From an uncultured Granulosicoccus sp. (GTDB lineage: Bacteria > Pseudomonadota > Gammaproteobacteria > Granulosicoccales > Granulosicoccaceae), in assembly GCA_947499955.1 (NCBI GenBank), contig CANMQI010000007.1:1-64000 (forward strand): DNA of 64,000 nt, given 5' to 3'. Shown piece after piece: positions 57,431 through 64,000 of the stretch. Position 1 is the stretch's first letter, and each line of letters begins with the position of its first letter. A program made the translations under genes and the position numbers. The notes beneath the pieces are model-generated. The model had not been told where the DNA came from. It saw nothing but the letters and a program-made list of their open reading frames with translations, and searched no databases.

Positions 57431-57961
57431 TCATTCCTGAACCTTCAATTCTGCTTCGAATCGCTTCCAGTTCATTACATAGTTTTCTGCAGGTTTGCGC
57501 AACAGGGCGAGACCCTCCTCGGAAAGTGAGCGTACTACCTTGGCCGGAGAGCCCATGACGAGAGATCCGTCCGGGATCTCCTTGCCTTCGGTCACCAGCG
57601 CGCCGGCTCCGATCAAGCATTGCTTGCCGATTTTTGCGCCATTGAGTACCGTGGCGCCCATGCCGATCAAAGTGCCATCACCAATGGTGCAACCGTGCAC
57701 GATAGCTCGGTGGCCTACCGTCACGCCTGCACCAATCGTGGCAGGAAACCCCGGATCGGCATGGACCATGGCATGTTCCTGAATGTTCGTGCCATCTCCA
57801 ATCAGCAAGGGCTCCTTGTCACCACGCAATACGGCGCCGAACCATATTCCGACATCCCGACCCAGGTGCACATTACCGATGACGTGCGCCCCCGGAGCGA
57901 TCCAGTAGGTACCAGGGCCTGCCGTACTGACAGTAATATCTCCAAGAGAGTAGAGAGGCAT
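57431..57961 (-). CDS. Gamma-carbonic anhydrase-like hexapeptide-repeat protein
   Basis: This 176-residue left-handed beta-helix protein of the YrdA/CaiE/PaaY group has repeated hexapeptides (GNVHLGRDVGIWFGAVLRGD, IGAGVTVGHRAIVHGCTIGD). The metal ligands of gamma-carbonic anhydrases are visible as the His residues in NIQEHAMVHADPG and VGHRAIVHG. The start at 57961 follows from homology. A CaiE-like member in a carnitine-type context or a PaaY-like thioesterase are alternatives to true carbonic anhydrase. The AT-rich element copy 4 lies about 200 bp upstream. Confidence 0.85.
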   Translation of the reverse strand: MPLYSLGDITVSTAGPGTYWIAPGAHVIGNVHLGRDVGIWFGAVLRGDKEPLLIGDGTNIQEHAMVHADPGFPATIGAGVTVGHRAIVHGCTIGDGTLIGMGATVLNGAKIGKQCLIGAGALVTEGKEIPDGSLVMGSPAKVVRSLSEEGLALLRKPAENYVMNWKRFEAELKVQE

Positions 57962-58154
57962 GCTGTATTTACCTGTCGTTGAATTGAAGTTCCGGATTCG
58001 AGCAGTTCCCTGTTGCTCACCGGCGAGTGGCAAGAGTTGCCTGGCCGGCCGCAGGAGCACTGGCATCCGCGGACGCTTGGTGTACTGAATGGTTTGAATA
58101 ATTACGGCACAAGACTCCGCCTGAGTACTACGCAGTTCAGAGTCTGGTTTTTCA

Positions 58155-58193
58155 TACTATAAAATATATATACATATATATCAATAAATTGTT
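58155..58193. promoter_or_regulatory. AT-rich element, copy 4 (inverted)
   Basis: Read on the minus strand it contains TATTGATATATATG, then TATATATTTTATAG, sharing TATTGATATATA and TTTTA with copy 2. It lies upstream of the minus-strand gamma-carbonic anhydrase-like gene. Confidence 0.5.
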
Positions 58194-58241
58194 TGGCTTC
58201 ACGTACGCCTGGAATTCATTCCGTCGGCCAAGAAATCGCGA

Positions 58242-58255
58242 CCTGCCGCGGCAGG
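58242..58255. repeat. 14-bp perfect palindrome
   Basis: CCTGCCGCGGCAGG is its own reverse complement. It lies just before the hexamer array in the 540-bp gap between the carbonic anhydrase-like gene and the hypothetical gene at 58502. Nothing else was recognised in that gap apart from the AT-rich element. Confidence 0.6.
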
Positions 58256-58259
58256 CAAG

Positions 58260-58314
<55 letters not shown>

Positions 58315-58501
58315 TGACTCTGATGCCACCCCTGACTGCATTTGATGGTTGGGTGTCATGAAGAGTAGGATGAACGCATCGTCCTCACTGGCAGGAGTAG
58401 TGAGCAGTCCATCCTGTGAGATTCGTTATCGTCTCGTGTTAACGGCGTGAACTGGTACAGGCTGTCGCGCCGCACGAGAGCAACCGGAGACACCGTCAAT
58501 A

Positions 58502-58807
58502 ATGAGCAACGACAACGCAGCAGATAGACCGAATCCAGTGACGCAGATGAACGAAGAGGAAGTGGAAGGGCGGCTGAGTGCGCATCGCTACATCCTGTCG
58601 CATCTACTGGCGAAGCTGTCCATCGACCCGGAGGAGCGCAAGGTGTTGGTCGATTGGCTGGAAGAGCGAGCCGCCGTCAATGATGGCGAGGAAGACCCGG
58701 GCGCTGTCATCGTGCAAGGCTACGCCGAGCAGCAGGCCAGGGCGGATGAATTCAGGATCATCTCGGAAGATGTGCGCAGGCTGGTCAAGATGGATGGCAA
58801 GAGATAA
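58502..58807 (+). CDS. Small hypothetical acidic protein
   Basis: A 101-residue, Glu/Asp/Arg-rich, probably helical cytosolic protein. It has no signal peptide, membrane segment or Cys, and no family was recognised. Segments such as LSAHRYILSHLLAKLSIDPE and KVLVDWLEERAAVNDGEED suggest an amphipathic helical bundle. CGGAGA at 58487-58492 precedes the ATG at usable distance, and codon use resembles neighbouring genes, so it is likely real. It is convergent with coaA. Confidence 0.65.
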   Translation: MSNDNAADRPNPVTQMNEEEVEGRLSAHRYILSHLLAKLSIDPEERKVLVDWLEERAAVNDGEEDPGAVIVQGYAEQQARADEFRIISEDVRRLVKMDGKR

Positions 58808-58933
58808 GCGCCTGTGAAGGCATGTGGAACGTGCATGCTTTTAGTGATGCGTATCGGGCAAGGAACCGTTCATGACTGAACGCCCGCGCCTACACCAATG
58901 CATCGGGCTCATAGCGATCCTGACGGATCGCGC

Positions 58934-59899
58934 TTACAACTTTCGCAGATGCACTGCATCAATGGCGTGCGTGGGTCCCTTGTGCAATATCAGCTTCGCG
59001 CGATATTTGGTGGGTTCGATGTTCTCGTACAGGTTCACCTGATTGATGGTGCGCCAGATGCGATTGGCGGTCTCGATGGCCTCGTTTTCATCGAGAGCTG
59101 CATAGTGCTTGAAATAGGCGTCGGGGCGGTTGAACACCGTGGTTCGTAGTTTGAGGAAACGCTTCACATACCATTGCCGCAAGACATCCAGGTCCGCATC
59201 GATATAGATGGAAAAATCGAAGAAATCCGACACGAATACCAGCGGTTCGCCGGGGCGTAACTTGCCACTCTGCAGCACATTGAGACCTTCGACAATCAAT
59301 ATGTCCGGCTTGTCGACTTCGACGTATTGATCCTTCACACGGTCGTACAGCCGATGCGAGTAGATCGGCGCTCGCAGTGCGCCACGGCCGCTCTTGACCG
59401 CCGTGAGAAAGTCGAGCAGGGCGCCGCGATCGAAACTCTCCGGGAAGCCCTTGCGATGCATCAGATTGCGCTTTTCCAGCTCTGCCGTCGGATACAGAAA
59501 ACCATCGGTAGAGATCAGATCGACCTTCGGATGCTCTGGCCAACGAGCCAGCAGTGTGCGCAGGACTCGGGCGACCGTGCTTTTACCCACGGCAACCGAC
59601 CCTGCGATACCGATGATGAAGGGGACTTTTTCGGTATTGGTCCCCATGAACTGTTGTGTGCCCTCATTGAGTTGCTGAGTGGAGGCCACGTAGAGGCTCA
59701 GCAGGCGTGACAGCGGCAGATAGATCTGGGCGACCTCATCGAGCGACACCCGCTCGTTCATGCCACGCAGTTCCGTCAGCTCATCCTCACTCAAGGGCAG
59801 CGGCGTATTTTCGCGCAGCCGCGCCCACTCGGTGACCGAGAAGCTGCGATATGGGGACAAGCGGTCCTTATCGGGCATGCGCACAGTTACGGCTGGCAA
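58934..59899 (-). CDS. coaA: Pantothenate kinase type I (CoaA)
   Basis: CoaA phosphorylates pantothenate with ATP, the regulated first step of CoA synthesis. The 321 residues show the P-loop [41 protein letters not shown]-like sequence around [15 protein letters not shown], and [14 protein letters not shown]-terminal family residues are intact ([21 protein letters not shown]). It appears monocistronic, convergent with the small hypothetical gene. Confidence 0.96.
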   Translation of the reverse strand: MPAVTVRMPDKDRLSPYRSFSVTEWARLRENTPLPLSEDELTELRGMNERVSLDEVAQIYLPLSRLLSLYVASTQQLNEGTQQFMGTNTEKVPFIIGIAGSVAVGKSTVARVLRTLLARWPEHPKVDLISTDGFLYPTAELEKRNLMHRKGFPESFDRGALLDFLTAVKSGRGALRAPIYSHRLYDRVKDQYVEVDKPDILIVEGLNVLQSGKLRPGEPLVFVSDFFDFSIYIDADLDVLRQWYVKRFLKLRTTVFNRPDAYFKHYAALDENEAIETANRIWRTINQVNLYENIEPTKYRAKLILHKGPTHAIDAVHLRKL

Positions 59900-60139
59900 C
59901 AGATTGTCGGGGATTGTTACTGGTATTGTTGTGTTGAGTCAAACAGCCCGCACAGACGCGTCACAGAATCGTGGGTTGTTACTTGTCTGGCAGACGGTGC
60001 GCCACCCGTTACGATGCTCAACAAGCTGTAACAGGGAGCATGTCAATGGTGACAACGCCCACGGCAACCGAGCAGCTGTCTTGCAAGAACGCCAGTGAGG
60101 CAGAGGATCGTGTCAAGTGGTCACCGCCGTGTCGAATAC

Positions 60140-61168
60140 TCAGGCACTTTGCCGTTCGACGATCTCGAAACCCATATCGCACTGCCGGGCTGTGGCTTGT
60201 CCGTTGAGCTTCTTGCCATCCAGATCTGCCAGCACCATGCTGGCCGCCTGGGACCCGATGTCGTGTGCTCTCAGTCGAATGGTGGTCAACGGCACCGGCA
60301 GATGTTCCGACAGACTCAGGTCGCCGAAGCCTGCCAGTGCGACATCCCCCGGCACTGCATAGCCCTGTGACAGACAGGCCATCATGGCACCATGAGCCGG
60401 GATCTCCGCCTGGAAGAAGATGGCATCGGGTTTGTTGCTACCGCGCATCAGTTGCAGTAATGCATCTCTGCCACTGGCAATGGTGGTGGGGTTGGGTACG
60501 GATACGACATGCTCTGGCGCAACGTCGACGCCAGCCTCGGCCATGGCAGCCAGGAAACCGTCCCGCCGGTCGGTGGCCTGGTCATTGTTTTCGAAAGCAC
60601 CTCCCACCATGGCAATGCGGCGATAGCCTCTGGACAAGAGATAACGCGTCATGGCCACGGATGCCTTGTAGTTGTCATAGCCGACACACATGTCGATGGC
60701 GTCCGGTCTGAGGTTCCAGGTTTCCACCACCGGACCGTCGAAGCGGCGCAACAACTCGCGGCACTCATCCGAATGGGTAAAGCCCGTGACGATCAGGGCA
60801 TCGGCCTGTCGCGCCATGAAGGTCTTGATGACCTCGCATTCATCCTCCACCGAGCGGTTGCTGACACCCAGCAGCATCTGGCGATCATGCTGGCGCAATT
60901 GTGCTGCCACACCCTGGGCAAAATCGGCGAACAGGGAGCTGGCCAGGATGGGGACAACCACGCCCACCATGCCGGAGCGCTGAGACACCAGGGAGCGCGC
61001 CGTCAGATTAGGTAGATAACCGATCTCGTTGATGGTGCGCAATACCTTTTCACGAGTCTGTGGCTGCACCAGTTCAGGTTGTCGCAAGGCTCTGGAAACC
61101 GTGATCAGTGACAGCCCCGAGGCCTTGGCCACATCACGTAGCGTGACATTCCGATGACTGGACTTCAT
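60140..61168 (-). CDS. LacI-family transcriptional regulator
   Basis: This 342-residue repressor has an N-terminal HTH and hinge (NVTLRDVAKASGLSLITVSR, RSLVSQRSGMVGV) and a periplasmic-binding-protein-like effector domain (MVGGAFENNDQATDRRDGFL). The C-terminal DMGFEIVERQSA is also typical. It resembles gluconate-type LacI regulators (VVETWNL). The ATG at 61168 gives the normal length. The frame stays open upstream through a 9-bp array that supplies an in-frame ATG in each unit, but none has a ribosome-binding site. It follows the Gfo/Idh and amidohydrolase genes on the same strand and probably controls them and the divergent transporter. Confidence 0.93.
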   Translation of the reverse strand: MKSSHRNVTLRDVAKASGLSLITVSRALRQPELVQPQTREKVLRTINEIGYLPNLTARSLVSQRSGMVGVVVPILASSLFADFAQGVAAQLRQHDRQMLLGVSNRSVEDECEVIKTFMARQADALIVTGFTHSDECRELLRRFDGPVVETWNLRPDAIDMCVGYDNYKASVAMTRYLLSRGYRRIAMVGGAFENNDQATDRRDGFLAAMAEAGVDVAPEHVVSVPNPTTIASGRDALLQLMRGSNKPDAIFFQAEIPAHGAMMACLSQGYAVPGDVALAGFGDLSLSEHLPVPLTTIRLRAHDIGSQAASMVLADLDGKKLNGQATARQCDMGFEIVERQSA

Positions 61169-61224
61169 GTGTTGCAGAGCACTCAGGCTACCTTGACAGG
61201 CTCGTTGATGAAAACAGCATATCA

Positions 61225-61323
61225 TGACGGCCATGACGGCCATGACGGCCATGACGGCCATGACGGCCATGACGGCCATGACGGCCATGACAGCCATGAC
61301 AGCCATGACAGCCATGACGGCCA
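61225..61323. repeat. 9-bp tandem array (TGACGGCCA/TGACAGCCA), 11 copies
   Basis: Seven TGACGGCCA units, three TGACAGCCA units and one more TGACGGCCA run from 61225 to 61323. The array fills most of the gap between the amidohydrolase stop and the LacI start on the minus strand. In the LacI frame it encodes Met-Ala-Val repeats. Confidence 0.95.
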
Positions 61324-61332
61324 TGACAGTTG

Positions 61333-62265
61333 TCAGGGTAGTCGGTAGACCTGCCTTGCCGTTGCCGAGAAAAGCTGCTGCCGTTCCTCGAAGGGGCGCG
61401 TAGCCAGAATGTTCCCCAGTTGCGAGAACTGCCTTGCAAGGGGGCAGTTGACCGTCTCGATCGGCAGATTCGAACCATACAGGATGCGGTCTGCGCCAAT
61501 GGTGTCGAGTAGATGAATGACGTGGGGTGCAATGATCGACGCGGTCCAATCACGGTCGAGCGTCCACAGGCCGGACAGCTTGACATGGACATTGGGACGT
61601 TCGGCCAGCAAGGCGACGCCTGCTCGCCAGGCTTGCAGGTTGCCGGGTTGCGCCGGTTCCAGTGTACCGAAGTGATCAACGACGATGATCAGGCCCGGGT
61701 GCGCGTGGGCCAGCGCGGCCAGTTCACCGAACTGTTCTGGAACAATGACGATCTCCAGACACAGATCATTGGCTTCGAGTATCGGCAGAACCTGGCGGAA
61801 CGTGTCATCAGCCATGGCTCCGGGCTGCGATGCCATCCGCCAGCGCCCGTTGGCATCCCAGGCCACCGGTGTCCGGATGCCTCGCAGGGCCGGGCTCTCG
61901 AGATGACGGGCGATGAGTTCAGGGGCCTCCGGGTCAAGCAGATCCGCCTCTCCCACAATGGCCGAAGGCCAGCCGGTTCTTTCCTGTAGCGCCTGCAGCC
62001 AGCGCGTTTCATCGGCGGGGTCTTCGGCACCACAGTTGGCTTGCACATGAACACTGGCTGCCAGTGACAGGCCCGAGAAATCGCCGAGGTACTGTTCCGG
62101 CAGATAGCCGTGACGAAGGCTTGCCTTGCTGCCAAAGCGACCCGGGCCGGAGTCTGCGGCCAGCCAGGGAAAGGGGAAGCGCTCCAGTGGCAGGAAGTGA
62201 TGATGGGCATCGACAATGTCGATGCCTTGCAGAAAGGCTGCCGCGGTATGGGTGTGCTCAGCCAT
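61333..62265 (-). CDS. Amidohydrolase family protein (fuconolactonase-like, COG3618 type)
   Basis: This 310-residue TIM-barrel metal-dependent hydrolase has DIVDAHHHFLPLERFPFPWL (His-x-His ligands) at the N-terminus, IIVVDHFGTLE (His), VHVKLSGLWTLDRDW and DRILYGSNLPIE (Asp region). These match the lactonase-type amidohydrolase group that opens sugar 1,4- or 1,5-lactones. It overlaps the Gfo/Idh dehydrogenase gene by 8 bp. Together they would oxidise a sugar to a lactone and then hydrolyse it (inference). The ATG at 62265 was chosen by homology. Confidence 0.87.
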   Translation of the reverse strand: MAEHTHTAAAFLQGIDIVDAHHHFLPLERFPFPWLAADSGPGRFGSKASLRHGYLPEQYLGDFSGLSLAASVHVQANCGAEDPADETRWLQALQERTGWPSAIVGEADLLDPEAPELIARHLESPALRGIRTPVAWDANGRWRMASQPGAMADDTFRQVLPILEANDLCLEIVIVPEQFGELAALAHAHPGLIIVVDHFGTLEPAQPGNLQAWRAGVALLAERPNVHVKLSGLWTLDRDWTASIIAPHVIHLLDTIGADRILYGSNLPIETVNCPLARQFSQLGNILATRPFEERQQLFSATARQVYRLP

Positions 62266-63325
62266 GGGTCTGCGCTGCCGGTGCCGGCCCCTGATGGTTG
62301 ATCTGATGCTCGGTACCACCGGCCTTGTCGGACTGGAGGAGTGCGTGCAGTGCCTCGACAGCGCGAGCACCCACATGGCCCGGGCTCTCGTTGCGTCCCT
62401 GTCCCAGAGCGATGTCGACCAGTCTGTCAGCGGGCCCCTCGCAGCTGTATTTCCACGCTTCATGCGGCACTTGAGCCACCTGAGTTTCACCGTCGGGCAG
62501 TTTCAGAACCAGGCGCTGAGTTTCGATATCCAGCAGCACCGAGCCATGCTTGCCATATACCCGGATATCCACCTCGAATCCATGACCCTGCGGAACACCA
62601 CAACTACCGGAGAAAACGCCGGTGGCACCGTTGTCGAAGCGAACTGCGGCGGCGTCGTGCAGGTCGATGGTGGAGGGCGCCTTGAAGGTCATTGACCGTA
62701 CGGATGAGCAGCGCAGATCGGTGAGCCAGAACAGGATGCCCAGTGCATGGGACAGCTGACCGTAGGCATAACCTCCGCCCTGATCGGGAGATTCCCATGT
62801 GCTGGGCTCGGGTTGAATGGCGATATGCCGCCAGTTGGCCAGTTCACCGCCGGAGAAAATGCTTCGGGTGAAGGATGCCATGTGGCAGACGACGTGTTCG
62901 ATGTCGCCAATCCGGGCGATCATGTTGCGCATTTCATCCAGCCCAGGCTTGTAGTTCCAGCCATAGGCTACCAGCAACTCCCGTCCCGAGGATTCTGCTG
63001 TCTGCACCAGATCCCAGGCATCCTCAGGTTCCAGGCACATCGGCTTTTCCACCAGCACGTGGCATCCCTTTTCCAGAAAGGCCTTGGCCTGTTCATGATG
63101 CAGGTGGTGGGGTGAGGAGATGATGGCGATATCGATGTCTCGCTCCAGTACCTCACGCCAGTCTTCAGTGGCGAAGTTGAAACCGAATTCCTGGCGTATC
63201 AGCTCCAGCTCCTTCTGGCCGAGGCGACAGACCGAGTCCAGCTCTACCTCGGACCGTCTGGCCAGAACGGGAATATGCATGCGGTAGGCGAAGTGCCCCG
63301 CACCGATGATTGCTGCTTTTACCAT
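62258..63325 (-). CDS. Gfo/Idh/MocA family oxidoreductase
   Basis: This 355-residue NAD(P)-dependent sugar dehydrogenase-type protein has a Rossmann motif KAAIIGAGHFAYRMHIPVLA at the N-terminus, IAIISSPHHLHHEQAKAFLE, and the catalytic Lys in HVLVEKPMCLEPEDA. A C-terminal alpha/beta domain follows with SHALGILFWLTDLRC (His of the family motif). The ATG at 63325 has GAGAGG upstream. Its neighbours (lactonase, LacI regulator, divergent ABC binding protein) point to oxidation of an imported sugar. Confidence 0.9.
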   Translation of the reverse strand: MVKAAIIGAGHFAYRMHIPVLARRSEVELDSVCRLGQKELELIRQEFGFNFATEDWREVLERDIDIAIISSPHHLHHEQAKAFLEKGCHVLVEKPMCLEPEDAWDLVQTAESSGRELLVAYGWNYKPGLDEMRNMIARIGDIEHVVCHMASFTRSIFSGGELANWRHIAIQPEPSTWESPDQGGGYAYGQLSHALGILFWLTDLRCSSVRSMTFKAPSTIDLHDAAAVRFDNGATGVFSGSCGVPQGHGFEVDIRVYGKHGSVLLDIETQRLVLKLPDGETQVAQVPHEAWKYSCEGPADRLVDIALGQGRNESPGHVGARAVEALHALLQSDKAGGTEHQINHQGPAPAAQTHG

Positions 63326-63347
63326 TGGGTGTTGCCTCTCGAGTTGT

Positions 63348-63547
63348 TCATGTGCTTTTCCTGATTCGACGGTGATAGCCGACGTCATGCATGGCCGGTT
63401 TCTTGATGTTGCCCTCCAGGCGTTCGGTCACCAGCTGGGCGGACTGCTCGCCAATGGCGCGCCCTTGATCTGGACGCTGATCAACGACAGTCCGGATGCT
63501 CTGGACACGTCCTTGAGCGTCACTGTCCTGTTGTTCCCTGGCGTCAT
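63348..63547 (-). pseudogene. LacI-family regulator remnant (N- and C-terminal ends only)
   Basis: From the ATG at 63547, the first 25 codons read TVTLKDVSRASGLSLISV, a LacI DNA-binding helix close to that of the intact regulator at 60140-61168. The frame then changes to RPDQGRAIGEQSAQLVTERL, ending HDVGYHRRIRKST, a LacI C-terminus, and stops at 63348-63350. The central 250 or so residues are missing, and the ends are joined out of frame. This is a decayed gene with a large internal deletion, lying directly before the Gfo/Idh gene. Confidence 0.85.
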
Positions 63548-63634
63548 GGCGATCTCTCTTTGGCAGGGGGCGTCAGCGTGAAACCGAGTCATATGCAGCC
63601 CCTCTGTAGCGAAATCGAACATGAAAAATGTAAT

Positions 63635-63651
63635 TGACATACGAACATCAT
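63635..63651. promoter_or_regulatory. Operator-like site 1
   Basis: TGACATACGAACATCAT is the reverse complement of ATGATGTTCGTATGTCA, which matches site 2 at 16 of 17 positions. It overlaps a TTGACA that could be a -35 box of the plus-strand promoter. Confidence 0.6.
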
Positions 63652-63676
63652 TTCCGTTAGGGTCAGTCTACACGCA

Positions 63677-63693
63677 ATGATATTCGTATGTCA
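63677..63693. promoter_or_regulatory. Operator-like site 2
   Basis: ATGATATTCGTATGTCA is an inverted copy of site 1, 25 bp away, in the gap between the LacI remnant and the ABC binding-protein gene. Each site is itself partly palindromic (TGA...TCA ends). Confidence 0.6.
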
Positions 63694-63748
63694 TTCGTTG
63701 ATAGCAGATTTCCCGAAATCACCATTCAGGGCACAAGAGGGGGCTAGA

Positions 63749-64000
63749 ATGTCTACACCAATCAACCGCCGCAGGTTTCTGGGCGCCACAGCCGCAGCCG
63801 GCGCAGCCGCATTCCTACCGTTCGGTCGGGGCCACGCGGCCTCCGGCGAAGTATCCGTCTGGAAGTTCGGCGGAACGCCTCAGGAAATCGAAACCTGGGC
63901 ACAACGCAACGATGTCTTCTCGCAGGCCAATCCGGACATCGACCTGAAGTATTCCTACTTCAACGGACAGATTCGTCGGCAGAAGATTCTCGCCGGCTTT
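63749..64000 (+). CDS. ABC transporter extracellular substrate-binding protein, Tat-exported, cut by the right edge
   Basis: The first 84 residues are visible. A twin-arginine signal (INRRRFLGATAAAGAAAFLP) ends near GHAASG, and the mature part (EVSVWKFGGTPQEIETWAQR) resembles family 1 sugar-binding proteins. AAGAGGGGG precedes the ATG at 63749. It is divergent from the LacI/Gfo-Idh group across an inverted operator pair, so it probably heads the import operon for the same sugar. Confidence 0.85.
   Translation, partial: MSTPINRRRFLGATAAAGAAAFLPFGRGHAASGEVSVWKFGGTPQEIETWAQRNDVFSQANPDIDLKYSYFNGQIRRQKILAGF

Overview
The window reads as a chromosome segment of a free-living, probably marine, gammaproteobacterium. 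Evidence for this is the gene order dapE-glnD-map / rpsB-tsf-pyrH-frr-uppS-cdsA-dxr-rseP-bamA-skp-lpxD-fabZ-lpxA, then surE-pcm-nlpD-rpoS, together with TRAP transport, a periplasmic hexosaminidase and moderately high GC. A Granulosicoccus-like organism would fit, but that name is a guess from gene content and no search was possible.

Positions 1-20,000 are almost entirely housekeeping. The left edge cuts a DUF2470 protein gene. It is followed by mscL, a nonamer repeat array and a shared terminator, then fabI, dapE, glnD and map on the minus strand. The divergent plus-strand run covers translation (rpsB, tsf, frr), UMP kinase, isoprenoid and phospholipid synthesis (dxr, uppS, cdsA), envelope proteolysis and outer-membrane assembly (rseP, bamA, skp) and lipid A synthesis (lpxD, fabZ, lpxA). 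lpxB is present but faces the other way.

Positions 20,000-39,000 are mixed. They hold a lipoprotein astacin metalloprotease with a sortase-like C-terminal tail, a GH20 chitobiase lipoprotein, a DMT exporter, an M42 peptidase, tRNA-Arg(CCU), a PilZ-like protein, cobT-cobS-cobC, a YheT-type hydrolase, surE-pcm-nlpD-rpoS, a DUF3140 gene broken by an in-frame amber codon, an FMN-binding stress protein, a TspO-like membrane protein and a PEP-mutase/isocitrate-lyase family enzyme.

Positions 39,000-58,200 form an accessory catabolic island: SulP transporter, aldehyde dehydrogenase, cupin, three SDRs, a complete TRAP transporter, a two-subunit 3-oxoacid CoA-transferase, an MDR oxidoreductase, an enolase-superfamily enzyme, a GMC oxidoreductase, a beta-keto acid cleavage enzyme (BKACE), a GntR/UTRA regulator and a gamma-carbonic anhydrase. 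Four copies of a very AT-rich element of about 35 bp lie in its intergenic regions, mostly between divergent genes, and look like one regulon's operator or promoter. The enzymes suggest uptake of an organic acid, oxidation to a beta-keto acid, cleavage by BKACE with acetyl-CoA, and recovery of acetoacetate by the CoA-transferase. The substrate is unknown.

Positions 58,200-64,000 hold a small hypothetical gene, coaA, and a sugar-type cluster on the minus strand (Gfo/Idh dehydrogenase, lactonase-like amidohydrolase, LacI regulator). The cluster diverges from a Tat-exported ABC substrate-binding protein cut by the right edge. Between them lie a decayed second LacI gene and an inverted pair of 17-bp operator-like sites. 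Three unrelated tandem arrays, all with a 9-bp period (1-72, 914-1075, 61225-61323), are a recurrent oddity of this genome.
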